Part shown: positions 1-6,900 of the stretch, one piece after another | Numbering within the stretch: position 1 is the first letter of the stretch | How the letters are laid out: each line of letters opens with the position of its first letter | NCBI GenBank assembly: GCA_026417195.1 | Contig: JAOADS010000018.1 | Span: forward strand, 1 to 7,040 | Length of the DNA: 7,040 bases | From: Ignavibacteria bacterium | GTDB taxonomy: Bacteria; Bacteroidota; Ignavibacteria; Tepidaquicellales; OLB5 | Direction: 5' to 3' | Program-made: the position numbers and the translations under genes | Notes under the pieces: model-generated | What the model was told of the DNA's origin: nothing | Seen by the model: the letters and a program-made list of their open reading frames with translations, nothing else | Database searches by the model: none

Positions 1-882
1 ATAAAAATATATTCCGCTTGATAAACCATAGGAATTAAACTTAACAGCATATTTGCCCGCTTCCATTTCTTTATCAACAATAACTTTGATCAATCTACCA
101 AGGACATCATAAACGCAAAGTTTAACAAAACTTCTAACAGGCAGATCAAACTCAATCACAGTTTCAGGGTTAAACGGATTAGGATAATTTTGTTTAAGGT
201 AATTCTCCACAGGCAGCTGAGTTGATATGTTATTAATATCTGTCAGAGCTTGATTGATAACTGCAATTGCGTCAAGGTCAAAAGCTACTCCACCGTCCGG
301 AACTAAATTAGCTGCATCCCTTATTCTCACAAAATAAACACTGTCAATTCCCAGTGAATCAAGGTCAAAGCTATCACCTCCGCTGTAACCCTGCCAGGGA
401 GAACCCCAGTTAAACGGTCCGGCAAGCCCGTTCACAGGTGTAGCTCCGGCTAAATTATAATATCTGTACCTCCCTGATGCTATCGTATCCCACCTGTAAT
501 GAAACTCAGTAAACGTCACACCGTTTCGGCTTACACCAACTATACCGACTTCCGAAAAAACATATGTTGAGTCTGCCCCGTATTGAAAAGGATTTTCAAA
601 GACTGTGAAATCAGGTCCCGGTCTGTTAACTATAGCCCTGCGGAACCTCAATACTATAGTTCCTCCTGTACCCAAAGAGAGAAGATTTTGTGGTCCGAAA
701 GACGGAATATTATATCTTGCAGCTGTATCATGTCTGCCATAAATACATTGCGGAAAATACTGATTGTCTGGTCCGTAACCTGGGGAATAGTTAGGACCGA
801 ATGTAACTGAATGGACTGTATCAATGAACTGACAGCTGGCAAAAGAATTAACAAATAAAATAAGAAACATTACCTTCCTCAT
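1..882 (-). CDS. T9SS-sorted cell surface protein, second gene of B12-riboswitch operon (C-terminus cut by window edge)
   Basis: The frame is open for 294 codons from ATG at 882-880 to the left edge. Residues 1-16 look like a signal peptide (hydrophobic FLILF core, then NSFAS) followed by Cys17; the pre-Cys sequence FAS is not a good lipobox, so ordinary signal peptidase cleavage is likelier. Residues about 25-210 form one extracellular domain with GPDFTVFENPF (89-99), a V-SRNGVTF strand (117-124), GGDSFDL (168-174), YFVRIRD (183-189) and FDLDAIAVI (201-209). I recognise this pattern from proteins annotated only as 'cell surface protein'; the fold resembles a beta-sandwich. Residues 223-294 are a T9SS type A sorting domain (QNYPNPFNP 231-239, VYDVLGR 257-263, SSGIYFY 288-294). 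By comparison with the other T9SS protein here, about 15-20 residues are missing. Its start overlaps the upstream DUF71 gene, so both fall under the cobalamin riboswitch. A role in B12 capture is inferred from position only. Confidence 0.9.
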   Translation of the reverse strand, partial: MRKVMFLILFVNSFASCQFIDTVHSVTFGPNYSPGYGPDNQYFPQCIYGRHDTAARYNIPSFGPQNLLSLGTGGTIVLRFRRAIVNRPGPDFTVFENPFQYGADSTYVFSEVGIVGVSRNGVTFTEFHYRWDTIASGRYRYYNLAGATPVNGLAGPFNWGSPWQGYSGGDSFDLDSLGIDSVYFVRIRDAANLVPDGGVAFDLDAIAVINQALTDINNISTQLPVENYLKQNYPNPFNPETVIEFDLPVRSFVKLCVYDVLGRLIKVIVDKEMEAGKYAVKFNSYGLSSGIYFY

Positions 883-893
883 TGCACACCTCC
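879..893 (-). promoter_or_regulatory. Shine-Dalgarno site and ATGA stop/start overlap coupling the two operon genes
   Basis: On the minus strand GGAGG (893-889) precedes the ATG at 882-880 by 6 nt. The TGA stop of the upstream gene (881-879) overlaps that ATG as ATGA. The ribosome site therefore lies inside the last codons of the DUF71 gene (Gly-Gly-Val-Gln). This fixes the start of the surface-protein gene and suggests translational coupling. Confidence 0.85.
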
Positions 894-1577
894 AGCTGAC
901 AGAATATCCATAAACCAGAATCCGTTTCCTCTTTTGCCATATTCACCATAGTGAATCTCACCTGTTTTAAATTCTAACTTTTTACTGAAAACCGGTCCTT
1001 CATACACAAAAGTATGAAACTCACCGTTTTCACCGCACGGATCCACATTATCCGGAAGATCCTTGAGGAAATCATCATCATATACTCTCCCGCAGAATGA
1101 TCTGTCCAGCAGAGATGAATCAACACAAACCACAACTGCCTTAAAGCCGGAGTTTATAAATTCTCTGGATAATTTCCACGTGTCCTTTTTCCATAAGGGG
1201 AAATAAGCATTAACTTTTTTCTCTGCCAGTATATCTTCCCTGAACTTTCTCAGATCCTGAAGATATATATCACCGAAAACTGACCAGAATACATTCTCCT
1301 TTCTGTAACATTCAAGCACGGATTTAAATTTTTCTTTATAAGTCTTGTCATCTGTATTTTCCGGCAGGTACATTTTAACAAGAGGGATTCCGATTAAACG
1401 AGACTGTTCTTCGATCAACTCCTCCCTCACTCCGTGCATTGTAACCCTTTTAGTAGACGAGTTAAAAGCGGTAAGAAGCGAACATATGCGGAATTTTTTG
1501 TCTTTGATGAGACTGAAAAGAGAAAATGCGGAATCCTTACCTCCGCTCCAGTTGAGAAATGAATTAAATCTTACCAT
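879..1577 (-). CDS. DUF71/COG2102 PP-loop ATPase (diphthine-ammonia ligase-like), probable B12-salvage subfamily
   Basis: This 232-residue cytoplasmic protein starts with the PP-loop of the adenine nucleotide alpha-hydrolase superfamily, WSGGKDS (10-16), which binds ATP for adenylation. Further family motifs are MHGVREELIEEQ (47-58), FGDIYLQDLRKFRED (101-115), FPLW (126-129) and DPCGENGEFHTFV with GPVF (179-197). Length and motif order fit the whole family (Pfam Diphthami_syn_2), so the gene looks intact. In archaea and eukaryotes the family (Dph6) amidates diphthine on EF-2. Bacteria lack diphthamide, and published comparative genomics predicted a bacterial branch acting in B12 salvage. The cobalamin riboswitch and terminator directly upstream here support that branch. 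The exact substrate, perhaps amidation of a corrinoid intermediate, is unknown to me. The ATG at 1577 puts the PP-loop at the usual distance from the N-terminus. No good Shine-Dalgarno is visible (only GGGTG touching the ATG). Confidence 0.93.
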   Translation of the reverse strand: MVRFNSFLNWSGGKDSAFSLFSLIKDKKFRICSLLTAFNSSTKRVTMHGVREELIEEQSRLIGIPLVKMYLPENTDDKTYKEKFKSVLECYRKENVFWSVFGDIYLQDLRKFREDILAEKKVNAYFPLWKKDTWKLSREFINSGFKAVVVCVDSSLLDRSFCGRVYDDDFLKDLPDNVDPCGENGEFHTFVYEGPVFSKKLEFKTGEIHYGEYGKRGNGFWFMDILSAGGVQ

Positions 1578-1600
1578 ACACCCGTGGTTTTATTAGTTGA

Positions 1601-1665
1601 TAAATAAAAAACTCTCTGCCAGCCGTAATCCTCATGTTAAAGAATGACTACGGCAGACAGAGAGT
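1601..1665 (-). terminator. Intrinsic terminator, expression platform of the cobalamin riboswitch
   Basis: On the minus strand the arm ACTCTCTG (1665-1658) pairs with CAGAGAGT (1618-1611). After a 3x3 internal loop, TGCCGTA-side bases 1654-1649 (GCCGTA) pair with TACGGC (1627-1622). The apical loop can form a further 4-bp stem (1644-1647 with 1632-1635). The hairpin runs straight into TTTTTATTTA (1610-1601). It lies between aptamer and first gene, 23 nt before the DUF71 start codon, the right place for a B12-dependent off-switch acting on transcription. Confidence 0.88.
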
Positions 1666-1710
1666 ATCTGCTTTTATCTGATCTTTGCCCACGAAGATTC
1701 CAGCTTTAAA

Positions 1711-1919
1711 GATTTTCAGGCAGGTCTCCTGGCTTCAGAGCAATTTACGGTAGCCTTCCCGTTTTATTAAACAGTGGCTTTGATGAACCGCTCTTCTCTG
1801 TTACAGTTGCGGGGACAGCTCCGGATTCTGTTTGCAAAACATCACCGGATTCCCTTTTCGTCTTGCTGATTACAATCAGCAAAACTCAACACCCATAGCT
1901 TAGGGCGTACCTGAAAATC
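1711..1919 (-). promoter_or_regulatory. Cobalamin (adenosylcobalamin) riboswitch aptamer, class I
   Basis: Read on the minus strand, the closing stem P1 is perfect: GATTTTCAGG (1919-1910) pairs with CCTGAAAATC (1720-1711). Between the arms lie the conserved blocks in the expected order: GAAAAGGGAATCCGGTG, AATCCGG, the near-invariant AGCTGTCCCCGCAACTGTAA (1820-1801), AAAGCCACTG, CGGGAAGGC, and the B12 box GCCAGGAGACCTGCC near the 3' end. The CCGG/CCGG stem (1848-1845 with 1824-1821) carries an added hairpin, TGTTT/AAACA (1841-1837 with 1833-1829). A further hairpin, TGCTGA/TCAGCA, lies at 1881-1864. When B12 is present the element is expected to favour the downstream terminator and lower expression of the DUF71 and surface-protein genes. 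Confidence 0.97.
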
Positions 1920-1938
1920 AACCGTTTTTTTAAACGGA

Positions 1939-1964
1939 ATTATAGCAAAGAACTATTTCGCAAA
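1939..1964 (-). promoter_or_regulatory. Promoter of the B12-riboswitch operon
   Basis: Reading the minus strand, a perfect TATAAT (1944-1939) is preceded by TGC, giving an extended -10 (TGnTATAAT). A TTTG (1964-1961) lies 16 bases upstream and may act as the upstream element, but no good TTGACA is present. Transcription would start near 1932, about 12 nt before the riboswitch P1 stem. A short inverted repeat CCGTTT/AAACGG (1922-1937) sits at the expected 5' end of the RNA. The -10 is convincing; the upstream element is a guess. Confidence 0.6.
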
Positions 1965-2001
1965 TATATACAGATAAAGCTGAAAATTCAAAGAGTAAAA
2001 C

Positions 2002-2091
2002 TGTCATTCCTGTCATACCCGCGCAAGCGGGTATCTCGTTTCTAGATTCCCGTGGGAGTTAACCCCCTTGTAAAAGGGAATGCGAATGACA
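2002..2091. repeat. Palindromic dispersed repeat (REP/MITE-like), non-coding
   Basis: The element is bounded by 8-bp terminal inverted repeats, TGTCATTC (2002-2009) and GAATGACA (2084-2091). Inside are a strong hairpin, ATACCCGC/GCGGGTAT with a GCAA tetraloop (2015-2034), and a second, CCCTT/AAGGG with a GTAA loop (2065-2078). The core CCCGCGCAAGCGGG with outer TGTCATTC/GAATGACA is a type I know from many bacterial genomes as a dispersed intergenic repeat. It lies between the 3' end of the propeller gene and the riboswitch promoter and could fold as RNA in either direction, perhaps ending or protecting the propeller-gene mRNA. No open reading frame within it looks real. Confidence 0.75.
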
Positions 2092-2154
2092 TATCGTTTT
2101 TGTCAACAATAAAATTTGGAAAACTGACTGATAACTCCGTAGAAAAAAATAAGG

Positions 2155-3819
2155 CTATTTTGAAACTATCATCTTCCTTGTCTCCGAATAACTGTCTGTT
2201 GTCAGACGATAGAAATATATCCCAGACGAATACTTCGTTGCATCCCAGTTAACCCTGTACTCTCCGGCTCTTAATTTTTCATCAGCAAGAACAGATACTA
2301 CTCTACCTAATATGTCATATATCACAAGTCTCACATAACTTTCCTTTGGCAGATCAAACCTGATGTTTGTGAACGGATTAAATGGATTAGGATAGTTTTG
2401 TTTCAACTCAAACTGAGAAGGTATTTCAGAGTTATTTGAATGCATTCCCACTATACCACAAATAACTCTTTCAGTAACCTGTGGATTGTTCACAACCGGA
2501 CTTATCTGAATATCCTGTAAAGGAGTCATATTTCTTGCACAGGTTCCGCTCCATGAACCAGCTCTGGGCTGATACATAAGTGAGTCCACGCATCCGGGAA
2601 CTCCAATACTTCCGAAATCATCTGTTCTTAATAAATAAGGATTTAATCCGGAAGCTGAAGAATTGTAATATCTTCCTGTAGAAATTACTCCTCCTGGAGA
2701 AGTTGTCTCTTTCAGATCGAAGCCTGCGTCAGAACCTGAAGTATTTGGATAAACCTTATTCCAAATCGGAGCTCCTGTAGTAGCTGAAATCGCTCCCAAC
2801 ATTACATTTTCAGTACCTGGCATGCCATCAAGACCTGTATAAACAAGAGTAAAAGGAAGAATAGTAGATCTTGTGATAATACTGAAACTTCTCTCTGATT
2901 TGCCAGGTGCCCCGTACGTATTGGACCACATTATCACACCAGCTGAACTAATCCTGAAAATATAAACATCTGACATCGGATCAAATGCTGTGCTTGAACC
3001 TGCTATTACAAATCCTCCATCACTAATTGCAATAATCCTTCTAGCTTCTGAGGGTGTTCCTGTAACAGGGCTGTAACCAACATACCATATAGGTATCCCT
3101 GCACCAGAGACTTTCATTACAAAAGCCTGATAAACACCTCCCGGCCCTGTGAAACGGTTCGTTATTCCGCATATAGCATATGTGGTATCAGATGGCTGAT
3201 ATACTATTGAATAAGCCCTCTCGTCAACCCACGGAAAAGGCGGCATATATTTAAATGCCCAAACCAAAGAACCCGAGTTATTGTATCTTGCAACTAAAAT
3301 TCTGTTCTTATAATCTCCCGGCGAATTATAATGTTGAGTATATCCAGCTAAAGCAAAAAAGCCTGGTTCAACATTTACAACCTGCCTGTATTCACATCTT
3401 AATGAATCTAGAATCTGTCTCGACATCAAATGATTACAATTTGTATCAACCATACTGAATGAAGCTTTTTCATAACCGTTTGGAGCTCTGTAAAATCCGG
3501 CTAGGACAAGATTTCTGCTGGGGACTGAAAGAATCCTGTGAGAAAAACATGAATCAGCTCCAGAAAATCCAAGTAGTCTGGAGCATATAACAGCACCTGA
3601 CGAATTCAACCTTAAAAACATCCAGTCATAACTCCCGGCTCCTGAACTTGAATTAGAAACTCCGGCAACAGTGTAGTTGGTTTCCACTGAATAACCATAT
3701 TCTGTACCTCCGGGTGATGGCGGTAAGTCATAAGTTTTCAGAAAATACTGACCCGTGGTTTCAAAATTCATAACTAAAGTAAATGTGAAGAATGTGAAAA
3801 ATATTTTTAAATTTCTCAT
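2155..3819 (-). CDS. Secreted beta-propeller-like protein with T9SS type A sorting domain
   Basis: This 554-residue protein has a signal peptide at about 1-24 (hydrophobic IFFTFFTFTLVMNF). The body holds seven copies of a strand-turn motif of the form F-hydrophobic-R-hydrophobic-NSSG-A-V-hydrophobic-W, at about 67, 121, 175, 233, 287, 340 and 396. The spacing is 53-58 residues, as expected for a seven-bladed propeller. Between them recur loops such as DGGFVIAGSS (267-276). Residues 468-554 are a complete T9SS type A sorting domain: QNYPNPFNP (474-482), VIYDILGRVV (499-508), SSGIYFYRL (531-539) and the basic end KMIVSK. The protein is thus exported by the Sec system and carried across the outer membrane by the T9SS, ending secreted or surface-attached. 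Its ligand is unknown. ATG at 3819 is supported by AGGAG at 3831-3827, 7 nt upstream. It is divergent from the STAND regulator and is separated from the B12 operon by the repeat and that operon's own promoter. Confidence 0.93.
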   Translation of the reverse strand: MRNLKIFFTFFTFTLVMNFETTGQYFLKTYDLPPSPGGTEYGYSVETNYTVAGVSNSSSGAGSYDWMFLRLNSSGAVICSRLLGFSGADSCFSHRILSVPSRNLVLAGFYRAPNGYEKASFSMVDTNCNHLMSRQILDSLRCEYRQVVNVEPGFFALAGYTQHYNSPGDYKNRILVARYNNSGSLVWAFKYMPPFPWVDERAYSIVYQPSDTTYAICGITNRFTGPGGVYQAFVMKVSGAGIPIWYVGYSPVTGTPSEARRIIAISDGGFVIAGSSTAFDPMSDVYIFRISSAGVIMWSNTYGAPGKSERSFSIITRSTILPFTLVYTGLDGMPGTENVMLGAISATTGAPIWNKVYPNTSGSDAGFDLKETTSPGGVISTGRYYNSSASGLNPYLLRTDDFGSIGVPGCVDSLMYQPRAGSWSGTCARNMTPLQDIQISPVVNNPQVTERVICGIVGMHSNNSEIPSQFELKQNYPNPFNPFTNIRFDLPKESYVRLVIYDILGRVVSVLADEKLRAGEYRVNWDATKYSSGIYFYRLTTDSYSETRKMIVSK

Positions 3820-3826
3820 TTCATGT

Positions 3827-3831
3827 CTCCT
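3827..3831 (-). promoter_or_regulatory. Ribosome binding site of the propeller gene
   Basis: AGGAG on the minus strand, 7 nt before the ATG at 3819-3817. Another ATG 5 nt upstream (3824-3822) meets TGA after one codon, so the chosen start is the only sensible one. Confidence 0.85.
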
Positions 3832-3855
3832 TTTATTTAATTTTTAAATACGTTA

Positions 3856-3863
3856 CAAACATA
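3856..3863 (-). promoter_or_regulatory. Candidate promoter element of the propeller gene
   Basis: TATGTTTG on the minus strand fits the Bacteroidetes-type -7 box TAnnTTTG. It would give a start near 3849 and a leader of about 30 nt that includes the AGGAG site. No TTTG is seen at the usual distance upstream; instead the 12-bp direct repeats begin 17 bp upstream, which fits an activator-dependent promoter. That the organism uses this promoter type is an assumption. Confidence 0.4.
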
Positions 3864-3878
3864 ATTTCTAAGCTGACA

Positions 3879-3911
3879 TAAACCTTATCAATAACCTTAT
3901 CATAAAGTTAT
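3879..3911. promoter_or_regulatory. Candidate operator: 12-bp tandem direct repeat with overlapping near-palindrome
   Basis: AACCTTATCA occurs twice with a 12-bp period (3881-3890 and 3893-3902). The second copy also forms the left half of a 21-bp near-palindrome (3891-3911): ATAAC-C-TTAT, one central base (3901), then ATAA-A-GTTAT, with 9 of 10 pairs matching. The site is centred in the divergent intergenic region, about 60 bp from each start codon. Direct repeats about one helical turn apart are the usual target of OmpR/SARP winged-helix regulators, and the divergent gene encodes one. Binding is inferred. Confidence 0.5.
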
Positions 3912-3953
3912 AGTTATGAAATTATCTGAATATTATTACTCTAAAATCATGAT

Positions 3954-3961
3954 TATATTTG
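3954..3961 (+). promoter_or_regulatory. Candidate promoter element of the STAND regulator gene
   Basis: TATATTTG fits TAnnTTTG. The expected start is at about 3967-3969, on or beside the ATG at 3969, so the mRNA would be leaderless or nearly so. This agrees with the lack of any Shine-Dalgarno before this gene. There is no clear upstream TTTG, so the call is tentative. Confidence 0.3.
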
Positions 3962-3968
3962 AATATGT

Positions 3969-6900
3969 ATGCAGATACTCTTTAAAAACAGGATAGTACC
4001 TCCTTCACATTCCAATATCTTACATCGTGATAAACTTAACGAAAAAGTCAAAGAAAAGTTTAACTCTCCGATAGTTCTTATTTCAGCTCCGGCCGGTTAC
4101 GGAAAGACAACATTTGTGACAGATTTCCTGAAGTCTCAGGGAAAGAAATTTTCTTGGCTAACAATTAAAGACGACATAGACTCACCGCTGCTTTTAACAG
4201 AATATATAGCAGAATCAATAAAAACAAATAATCCTGATTTCGGCACGGAGTTAATTGAAACTATTAAACTCATTGAAAAAGATTCTGAAAAAGTCAAAGA
4301 CATACGGAGTTTGGAAAAGAAACTAATTTCTGTATTTATAGATGAGATATTAAAAAATTCCTCTCCGGAAATTATTATCGTACTTGACGATTTGCATGAA
4401 ATATACAATCACACCTGGCATGAAGAATATTTAAGAACTTTATTTGAAGAGATACCTGAAAAATTAAGATTGATTATAACAACACGGGAATTACCTGTCT
4501 TCAGTTTATCCAATCTGAAAACTAAAAATAAACTATCTGAAATATCTTCAAATGACATTGAATTTACAGCTGACGATTTAAAACTGCTTTTGGATAGAGT
4601 GTATTCCCTAAACTTAAAAGAAGATATATTACATGACTTGTTAAATACCTCTGGCGGATGGATTACCGGAATACATTTAATTATACAGGATTATATAAGA
4701 AATCCTGAGGTAAAATTAAGCCAATCGCATGAAAATTTATTTGAATTTTTCGCAGATGAAATTTTTTCAGAACTACCTGAAAATCTCAAGGTTTTCCTAA
4801 TTACAACGTGCCACCTTGAGAGTTTTGACCACAAAACCTCTGAACTGATTAGCGGTATGAAGGAATCTGACAGCATGATAAGTTATCTGTTAAAAAGAAA
4901 TATTTTCATCCGTAACAGAAAAATAAAAGACGATATCGGAGAGCTTATATTAGTATATGAATACTTCCCTCTTTTTAAAACATTCCTTATAAGAAAATCA
5001 GAAGAAATTTTAACAAGGGAAAATCTAAAAGAACTTTTTAAGAAAATAGGATATCACTACCTTAATGAAGGAAAACCAGACATTTCATGTGATTATATGC
5101 TAAAGGCAGAAAGCTATGAAGAAGCAGCTGAATATTTCAGAAAAGCCTATGATATTTTTTTTCACAGCGGCAGGTTCAGAAAACTTTGGAACCTGTTAAC
5201 CAGATTCCCCCAGAACTTTTTAGAAAATAACCCATACCTTCTTTATTACAGAGGTATATTAAACAAATATTATAATGCTGATTATCAGGCAGCTATAGAT
5301 GACCTTGATAAATCACTTAAAATTAACAAAGACAACAAAGAGTTAGAAATATCATCAATTCTTGCAAAAACGGAAATACTCATAAACAGTTCATCTGCCG
5401 GAGAAGCACTCGGATTACTTAATTCGCTAGCTAACAAAAAAACGAAATCAGACGATAAGGCGAAAATACTTTACTTAAAAGGCTACGTCTATTTTACAAA
5501 AGACGAGTTCAGCACAGCCTTAAAGTTTCTTAATGACGCCCTGAAAACAAGCCGTGAGAATAACCTTCAGCAGCTTGAAAACGACATACAACAACTTATC
5601 GGCAATATCTATTTCCTCAACGGAGAGTTCACTGAAGCAATTCATTATTATGAAAATGTAATAGGCAGAGCACCGGGACTTTACAAAAAGTTCGTTGCTT
5701 ACGGAAATCTGTCAATTCTTTATTCAAGATCCGCAAAATTTTCCCTCGCCAGAGATTACTACCTCAGGACCATTGAACTGTTCGATATTTTCAAAACTCC
5801 CATTTTTGAAATTGCACTCAAACAGATAGAGTATTCACTTTATTTTGAAGCAGGGGACTACGAAAAAGCTTTCGATCTGGCACTTAAACTGCGCAAACTC
5901 TCATTATCATTGAACAGCTCAAGAAACATATTCCTTAGTTACGTCTTCCTTGCCGACAACTGTTACTATATGAATAAAAATGATGAAGCTGGTAAATACA
6001 TTGAATTGGCTTACGATTATCTTAACAAAGAAAATGAGCTTGACGAAATCATACTTAAAGTTCTCAGTTACAGAATCTCTGATGATGAAAGTATCGACGA
6101 AGAAACACTGCTGGAAATTTATAACAAGCTTGAATCAACAGGAAATAATTATGAAAGTGCATCTCTTTCTTTTCTCATAGCACGGAACTATATCAAGTCT
6201 TCGCCTGAGACTGCCTCCCACTGGCTAACCAAAGCTGTAAGGATTTGCATACAAAAGGCTTACCGTGCATTATTATACAGAGAGCTGTCTCAATCATCGG
6301 ACGATCTTTTCAGCTTTTCATTAGATGAAACCATCAGAAAGGAAATCATATCAGAATTAATGTCCGTATCAGAAGAATTACTTGAACAGATATGGCTCGG
6401 AGAAGATTATCTACGGAAAGTTTCTGATAATTCAGAGAGATTTATTGGTATACGTATGAAAGCGTTCGGTAAATTCACATTTTATCTTAATGGAGTTATC
6501 ATAGACGATAACGTATGGAAAAGAAAAAACAGAAAATTAGTTCTGGCTTATCTGATTCTTCAGCCTGAACAATCCGCTACAAAAGATCAGATCTGTGATA
6601 TGTTTTTTGCAAAATCCTCAAGTGAAAATCTGGACAATCTCTTCCATCAACTTGTATCAGACCTTCGTAAAAGTCTGCAAATTAAAGATTCTAAAGGTAA
6701 GACAGATGAGTACATCGTTTACAGAAACAAAATGCTTTATTTAAACAACTCATTTGTTTATGAATCAGATATCAGAGAATTTGACGAATTTGTTCAGAAA
6801 TCATATTCTTCAGAAGTCTCTGAGACAGAAAGAATAAACTCTCTTGAAAAAGCAGCAGATATATATGCAGGCGATGCATTCCCCGGTGTGTATGAAGATT

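Noticed and set aside
583..810. Plus-strand ORF of 75 codons
   Set aside because: Antisense shadow of the surface-protein gene; no family resemblance or ribosome site.
654..854. Minus-strand ORF of 66 codons starting with a hydrophobic stretch
   Set aside because: It overlaps the real surface-protein gene in another frame; the hydrophobic start is the shifted reading of the signal-peptide region, and the real frame has family motifs and a Shine-Dalgarno site.
1345..1596. Plus-strand ORF of 83 codons
   Set aside because: Antisense to the DUF71 N-terminal region, whose PP-loop motif fixes the real frame.
2092..2154. Intrinsic terminator directly after the propeller gene
   Set aside because: There are T-rich runs on the minus strand but no convincing hairpin before them; the nearest strong hairpins belong to the repeat at 2002-2091.
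1920..2154. CRISPR array, tRNA or small RNA gene in the intergenic region
   Set aside because: No regularly spaced direct repeats and no tRNA-like fold; the structure present is explained by the palindromic repeat and the riboswitch promoter.
2052..2252. Plus-strand ORF of 66 codons spanning the repeat and the end of the propeller gene
   Set aside because: It starts within the palindromic repeat and runs antisense through the sorting-domain codons; low complexity and no ribosome site.
3255..3458. Plus-strand ORF of 67 codons
   Set aside because: Antisense shadow of the propeller gene.
4136..4876. Two minus-strand ORFs (4136-4408 and 4691-4876) inside the regulator gene
   Set aside because: Serine- and isoleucine-rich antisense translations of the AT-rich regulator gene, without ribosome sites or known motifs.
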